This document shows, piece after piece, positions 58,302-64,000 of a stretch of 64,000 nucleotides of DNA. The position numbers and the translations under genes were made by a program. How positions within the stretch are numbered: position 1 is the stretch's first letter; the number at the start of each line of letters is the position of its first letter. Source of the stretch: Sarcophilus harrisii (Eukaryota; Chordata; Mammalia; Dasyuromorphia; Dasyuridae); contig NC_045430.1 of assembly GCF_902635505.1 (NCBI RefSeq), forward strand, positions 133,651,925 through 133,715,924, read 5' to 3'. A model generated the notes under the pieces. The model ran no database searches, had not been told where the DNA came from, and saw only the letters and a program-made list of their open reading frames with translations.

Positions 58302-58309
58302 TTTAAAAA

Positions 58310-59640
58310 CCTAGGATCCATGCCATGGTTATATAATGTGGTCCATAGATGGTTCCTGTCCATTTTTAAGCTGATAAAAGATTGATCAACATTCAGGAAC
58401 AGGCTATGGAATAAGAACAGGGACAAAATTGTGCAAGAACAAGTACAGATCAGTTGCCAAGCACACAGGGTTTTGAACTGCAAAAGTCAAGCAATAGTAG
58501 TTAAGTTTAATTTTATTATTTTCTTCATCCCTTTAGACTAGACAATCAACAGCAATAATTCAGGTTCTTATTTGTAGCATTTGGAAAATTTAACAATCAG
58601 CTCTCCATAACAAGTAGCGCCAGCTCCAGTATACCTCTGACTGTGACCCATCTGGAACCAATGCATAGCAAACACATATACAGGGAACATAACAGGGAGA
58701 GTCCACATTCATCAGCCATTTTAAGAATTATGTCTCTGTTGGAACTCTTGCCTGCTCTCAAAGCTGTTGCTTAATACCTCCTCAACCTTCCCCAGTCAAA
58801 GCTACTGGTGATATATTGTCAGTTGCAAGTTTGGTGTGTCCTCTGCTGAGCTATCCTTACTGCCCTTCCCTGCCCTCCAGGACCCTATCATCTTCCAGTG
58901 CTTCTGGTGAATGGCTCTCTGTATGTCTTTTAGTGCTACCGTCTGTTTTTCTCCTGAATTGCAGCTGCACTATGGCCTTTTTCCAATAGGAAAAAGATCA
59001 CCATCATAGCCCTTTTGTGATACAGAATGAACCAGCCACAGAAGTCTTTAAGTACTGTCTTGTAAGCCAATCATTTCTGTACCAGTTTTTTGAGTTAGAG
59101 TTGAGAAAATTCTTTTAAACTTTTCAATTCCATCATACCAGTCATTGTCCATGCAAATCAACCTGGAAGCAATAGTACTAAAACATGCACACAATTCTCT
59201 TTTCATTGGAAGTTCTTGATTTGAATAAGGCAACTAACAAAACATTAATTTTCACAACTATGGGTACAAAGGATTATAAAAATATTTCCAGCCAAATTCA
59301 CCAGCTGAATGAGCTCCCAGGAAATGCTTTTCAGAAAGAACTTAACAGAACTTAAATGAATTCTATGACTTTGGTTCCAGGAAATCTGTATATGCGAGAG
59401 TATCCAAATAAGTAAAAAGGATCATTTCTCCAGTACTTCAAATTAATTGAAATCTTAATTATTGACATAACAATGTGCAAAGTGCTACTATATGCCTGAG
59501 AATACAAATATGTATAAATATATAAATATTTGTGTATATGTATATACATACACATATGTATATATACACACATGAGACAATAGTACCCATTCCTTTTATC
59601 TTAAATATGAAACACATGAAAGAGTTACTATTGTCATTCA
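58310..59640. other. Intergenic stretch, unidentified
   Basis: No named repeat up to the AT/TATG microsatellite at about 59505-59575. A minus-strand open frame of 61 codons at 59048-59233 is of unknown origin. Confidence 0.4.
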
Positions 59641-60190
59641 ATTCCATTCATTGAGTATTTATTAAATACCAACTATATGCCCCAGGCACAATGGTAGTAA
59701 TTCCAATACAAAGAAAAAACGAATGAAGCCTCCCAGTCCTTAAGGAGCTCATATTCTAATGGAGGAGACAACCTGTAGATAACTATGTAAACTCAAGAAA
59801 TATACACATATGTAAATAGAATGTTGTCTCAGAAAGACACTGGCTTTGGAGATAGAATATGGGCTGTGATGGGAGGGATGAGGAAAAGTCTCCAGCAGAA
59901 AGTGAAATTTCAGAAGAGTTTTAAAAGAAGCAGGGAGGCAAAGAATTCCAGGCTAGAGGGACAGCCAGTAAAGGCATAAAATAGGGAAATGTAATGTAAA
60001 AAATAATCAGACCTCAGAGAGGATCAAATTGTAAAGAGCTTTAAATGTTAAATAGGTATTTTTAATTTAATCTTGAAACTGCTAGACTTTCAAATTACTG
60101 AAGTTTGTGGAGTCTAAAGGTGAGATGCTCAGACCTGTGCTTTAGGAAAACATTTTAGTAGCTGAGTGGGGTGTGGATTAATATATGGTC
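59640..60190 (+). mobile_element. Ancient long mammalian repeat
   Basis: TTGAGTATTTATTAAATACC, CTTAAGGAGCTCATATTCTA, CAGACCTGTGCTTTAGG in the expected order. Best-preserved copy of the family in this window. Confidence 0.7.
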
Positions 60191-60197
60191 TAAGTCA

Positions 60198-60405
60198 CAG
60201 TGGTCCTCAAAGTGTAGTCCAAAGAATTGTTGGGATCTCTGAAACCCTTTCAGAGGGTCTACAAATTCAAAATTATTTTTTATTTCTAATATAGTAAATA
60301 GCTATAAATACCCATGTGAACAAAAACTCTGACAGATCCTCAATAGTTTTTTAATAACATGAAGATACCGAGAACAAAAGTTTGAGAATCACTGGTAAGA
60401 TATGA
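60198..60405 (+). mobile_element. hAT-like DNA transposon remnant
   Basis: AGTGGTCCTCAAAGTGTAGTC..GTTTGAGAATCACTGG resembles non-autonomous hAT (MER-type) elements, including near-palindromic ends (AGTGGTCCTCAAA / TTTGAGAATCACT). Confidence 0.6.
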
Positions 60406-60444
60406 ACAGGTAGATACATTTTTTTTTTAAAGAATTCATTTACC

Positions 60445-60594
60445 AGGGGCAGGTAGATGGCATAGTTGATAGAGTACCAATCCTGAAGTCAGGAGGACTT
60501 GAGTTCAAAGCTGATCTCATACATTTAATACTTACTAGCTATGTGACCCTGAGCAAGTCACTTACCTCCAATTGCCTCTCAAAAAAAAAGAGAG
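60445..60594 (+). mobile_element. WSINE1-type SINE
   Basis: Diverged copy flanked by AGAATTCATTTAC (60431-60443) and AGAATCCATTTAC (60595-60607). Confidence 0.85.
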
Positions 60595-60599
60595 AGAAT

Positions 60600-61440
60600 C
60601 CATTTACTTATTTTTCCAAATACATGCAAAAATAATCACCCTTGCAAAACCTTGTTACAAATTTTTCTCCCTCTCCTCCCCGTCTCCTCCAACAAGCAAT
60701 CTGATATAGGTGAAACATGAGCACTTCTTTTAAACATATTCATTATGCTGCACAAGAAAAATCAGATCATATTACTGTTCTGTAAGAAATGACCAACAGG
60801 ATAATTTCAGAAAGGCCTGGAGAGACTTACACGAACTGATGCTGAGTGAAATGAGCAGGACCAGGAGATCATTATATACTTCAACAACAATACTACATGA
60901 TGACCAGTTCTGATGGACCAGGCCATCCTCAGCAACGAGATCAACCAAATCATTTCTAATGGAGCAGTAATGAACTGAACTAGCTATACCCAGAAAAAGA
61001 ACTCTGGGAGATGACTAAAAACCATTACATTGAATTCCCAATCCCTATATTTATGCACACCTGCATTTTTGATTTCCTTCACAAGCTAATTGTACAATAT
61101 TTCAGAGTCTGATTCTTTTTGTACAGCAAAATAACGTTTTGGTCATGCATACTTATTGTGTATCTAATTTATATTTTAATATATTTAACATCTACTGGTC
61201 ATCCTGCCATCTAGGGGAGGGGGGGGGGGGGGTAAGAGGTGAAAAATTGGAACAAGAGGTTTGGCAATTGTTAATGCTGTAAAGTTACCCATGCATATAT
61301 CCTGTAAATAAAAGGCTATTAAATAAAAAAATAAATAAATTAAAAAAAAAAAGAAAAATCAGATCAAAAGTGAGAAAAAATTCGAGAAAGAAAAAACACC
61401 AAGAACAGAACAACAACAAACAGAAAACAGTGAGAACAGA
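60600..61440 (-). mobile_element. Older L1 3'UTR, minus strand, split by a young L1
   Basis: 60605-60769 (CATGCAAAAATAATCACCC..) and 61351-61440 (CAGATCAAAAGTGAG) are the reverse complement of an L1 3'UTR, interrupted at a duplicated AAGAAAAATCAGATCA. Confidence 0.75.
60770..61350 (+). mobile_element. Young L1 fragment, ORF2 end and 3'UTR
   Basis: 5'-truncated, flanked by a perfect 16-bp duplication AAGAAAAATCAGATCA at 60754-60769 and 61351-61366. Nearly identical to the minus-strand copy at 55637-56402 over its full length. Confidence 0.95.
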
Positions 61441-61479
61441 GTTTTTAAGGAAAGACATCTAAGCTATCTGCAATCTTAA

Positions 61480-62335
61480 AAAAAAAAAAAAAAATCCCAA
61501 ATCACTAACAACTAGAGAAATCCGACTAGAGAAATTCTGAGGTTCTATCTCACATTCATTGGCAAAGATGACAGGAGAAAATGAAAAGTGTTGGAAGAAC
61601 TGTGAGAAAACATTGATGAACTGTTGGTAGAACTGTGAAATGGTCTGATCATTCTGAAATTATATATAAAATGTTACTAGCAATATATGCAAGCCATTGA
61701 ACTAGCTATATTAGTACTAGATCTACACCCAAGAAATAAAAAAGGAAAAGAAAATGCACAAAAATATAGTACCTCCATTTGTGGTGGCAAAAAAGAAAAA
61801 TAAGGGGATACGTATTAACTGGGGAATAGTTCAACAAATTACAATATATAAATGTAACAGAATAATATTGTGCTGTAAGGAATGAAGAAAAAAAAGATGA
61901 TTTCAGAGAGACATGGAAAGACATGTAAATTGATGCTGAATGTAGTAAGCAGAACCACAGTAATTCGTATATCATCATTATAAGTAATTTTGAAGATTTG
62001 TATGAACTGATGAAGAAAGAAATGAGCAGAATGAAGAAAACAATTAATATAACAATACTGTAAAAATAATCTACATAATAGCCATTAAGTCTTATCTGGA
62101 TAATTAAAATCCATAATTCCAGAGGATGAATGTGGAAAAGCATGTTATCTGTTTTCTGACTGTGATGGACTTAGGGTATAGAATGAGAAATCTGTATTTT
62201 AAATACAACCAATGAGGGGATTTGTTTTGCTTAAATATACATGTTTTTACAAAGATTTTTTTTTCTTTTTTTAAATGGGATACAAGGAAGAAGAAAAATA
62301 CATTTTTTAATTTTAAAAATTTCATTAAAAAGAAT
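61480..62335 (+). mobile_element. Old L1 3' region
   Basis: L1 ORF2-end sequence (GAACTGTTGGTAGAACTGTG, TTAACTGGGGAATAGTTCA) and a decayed 3'UTR. Much more diverged than its neighbour. Confidence 0.7.
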
Positions 62336-62469
62336 TGTGCTTTAGAAAGATTCCTTTGACAGCTGTGTGGAAGATGATTTAGAGTGGAGAAGACTTCTGC
62401 AACCAACCAGACTTCTGCAGTATTTTAAGCCATAAAGAGAGGAGGACCTGCACCAGGGTGTGTGTGTGT

Positions 62470-62540
<71 letters not shown>

Positions 62541-63540
62541 GAGAAGAGGATGTAGTAAAAGAATGTTGAGAAGGTAGAAATGGCAAAACTTGACAATAAA
62601 TTGTATATGTGAGATGAATGTGAGTGAAGATTTGAGATGATACCCAAGTTATGAACCTGGCTGACTGGGAAGATGGTGGTACTCTAAGTAATAATTGGAA
62701 GTTGAGAAGATGAGAGGGTTTGAGGAAAGACGAAATCTGTTTTGGATATGCTGAGTTTGAATTACCAACAGGACACCTAATTTGAGATATACAAGAGACA
62801 GTTTGTTGATATAGGACAGGGACTCAGGAGAGCGACATAAATTGAACATCTGGGAATCCTCTGTATAGAAATAATTATAAAATTATGAAAATTGGTGAAT
62901 TCACCAAGCAAGTTAATATAGAAAGTGATAAGAAAAGAAAGGAGATTGAGAAAGAGCAATTAGATGGAAGCAAATCCAAGAGAGAATAGTATCCCAATAA
63001 CATAGAGAAGAACCAGGAATAGATGGTGATTAACAATGCCAAAGATTGTAGGGAGTTCAAAAGCCATTTGATTCAGTAATTAAGGGAGAACTGATAACTT
63101 TGAAGAAAACAGTTTCAGTTATAAAATGACATAAGTAGCTATATTATTGAAAATTTAGAAGAGTGAGAGGGAAATAGAGGGCCTGTATGTAGATATCTTT
63201 CTCACTGATTTTAGCAATGGACGGGAGAAGAGATTTCAGACTATAGCGAGTTGGGATGGACAGATTAAATGAGGGTATTTTAAGGCTGGAGAGAGCAATG
63301 AAGGGATATGTTTGTAGGCAACAAGGAAGATATGGAGAGATTGAAGATTATTGACAGTGGTGGAGTTAGAGGGAACAATTTACTGGAGAAGATGGGATAG
63401 GATAGAATCAAGGGTACCTATAGAGAAGTTTACTTTGACAAGAAGAAAGAAGGGTCACATAAGTAGGAGCAAACTATTGGATGATAAGAATAGTCCAAAG
63501 TTGAAGTTTGCCATTGGGATAAGGGATCAAGGGTCTCAAA
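62336..63540 (+). mobile_element. Ancient long mammalian repeat, 3' part
   Basis: GCTTTAGAAAGATTCCTTTGAC, GTAGAAATGGCAAAACTTGAC, TTTTGGATATGCTGAGTTTG, then ATCTGGGAATCCTCTGTATAG in family order. Interrupted by the G run at 62470-62539. Confidence 0.65.
62470..62539. repeat. Poly(G) run of 70 bases after (GT)n
   Basis: Uninterrupted G, preceded by GTGTGTGTGT. May be an assembly artefact or a true tract. Confidence 0.85.
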
Positions 63541-63559
63541 TGTAGAAAGTATTATAGAG

Positions 63560-63950
63560 TTGAATACTCTGAAAAGGTATACTGAATAGGAGCAGAGACT
63601 GAGATGTGCAGACCGCTGACTGGCTGGCTGACTAGATAGGAGCAGAGACTGAGACTGCTAGTGCAGACTCTCTCTGCCAGTCTGCCAATCTGCTAGTCTG
63701 ACAGTCTGACAGTCTGACAGTCTGACAGTCTGACAGTCTGACAGTCTGACAGTCTGCACATCTCAGTCTCTGACTTTGGTCTGACCTCTTAAATACTCTA
63801 TTACAAATTACATTAATTCATCATACTGAGTATAAGCCAATCATTTATTCACTAGAGAACCATTATCTCATCAATTCCACTGAGTTAATATCTTGTTGTA
63901 GTATTAAATCAATCATACTGAGTCTTAAGTATACCTTTTCAGAGTTCCTG
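63560..63950 (-). mobile_element. LTR fossil arranged as a fold-back
   Basis: The minus strand of 63760-63950 resembles the solo LTR at 13843. Perfect inverted arms lie at 63566-63583/63928-63945 (18 bp) and 63593-63612/63753-63772 (20 bp), so a partial copy faces the main one. Broken; no internal genes. Confidence 0.6.
63695..63756. repeat. Octamer tandem repeat (AGTCTGAC)n
   Basis: Nearly eight perfect copies of AGTCTGAC at an 8-base period, between the arms of the fold-back. Confidence 0.95.
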
Positions 63951-64000
63951 CCCTCTCAGAGTTGAATTGATTCATCAATGGGTTAAAGTAGGAAAGGGGA

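Noticed and set aside
62342-62647. Proline-rich 101-codon minus-strand frame
   Set aside because: It is the translation of the poly(G) run.
63695-63756. Possible CRISPR-like array
   Set aside because: The 8-base units are contiguous without spacers, and the context is a mammalian genome; it is a simple tandem repeat.

Overview
This window is nuclear DNA of a marsupial, most likely an Australian one. The evidence is dense tRNA-derived SINEs of the marsupial WSINE1/SINE1 type, many L1 3' ends with marsupial-style 3'UTRs, and MIR/THER, MAR-type, L2 and L3/CR1 fossils. Families are named from memory of consensus sequences, and species is not resolved; a dasyurid is only a guess.

Two genes lie head to head. 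On the minus strand, bases 1940-32938 hold coding exons 1-13 of DCLRE1C (Artemis), the nuclease of V(D)J recombination and end joining. Every coding exon has canonical splice sites, and all metallo-beta-lactamase/beta-CASP catalytic residues are present. The large last exon lies beyond the left edge. Its promoter is a CpG-rich stretch at about 32580-33240 with CCAAT boxes. On the plus strand, MEIG1, a spermiogenesis factor of 88 residues, has its two coding exons at 45939-46108 and 48457-48585. A second CpG island at about 39590-40150, with an NRF1-type site, is its likely promoter. The same pair is adjacent in placental mammals, so the synteny is old.

Between the promoters lie an L1 3' end, a decayed processed pseudogene of CDC5L, an L3/CR1 fragment, an LTR-like piece, and an unexplained 192-codon open frame with a 177-bp internal duplication and a poly(A) tail. 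Right of MEIG1 (48.8-64 kb) no host gene was recognised. That stretch holds a minus-strand endogenous retrovirus remnant, a plus-strand LTR, a 5'-inverted L1, two young near-identical L1 fragments in opposite orientation, a 70-base G run, and a fold-back built from an LTR family with an octamer tandem repeat.

I found no operon, CRISPR array, or clearly new biological system. The most informative structures are a candidate L1 3' transduction at the left edge, a double hairpin inside a MIR (2.85-2.98 kb), the uninterrupted poly-T acceptor of DCLRE1C exon 2, the duplicated open frame at 36.3-36.9 kb, and the fold-back at 63.6-63.9 kb. Repeat boundaries without a target-site duplication are approximate.
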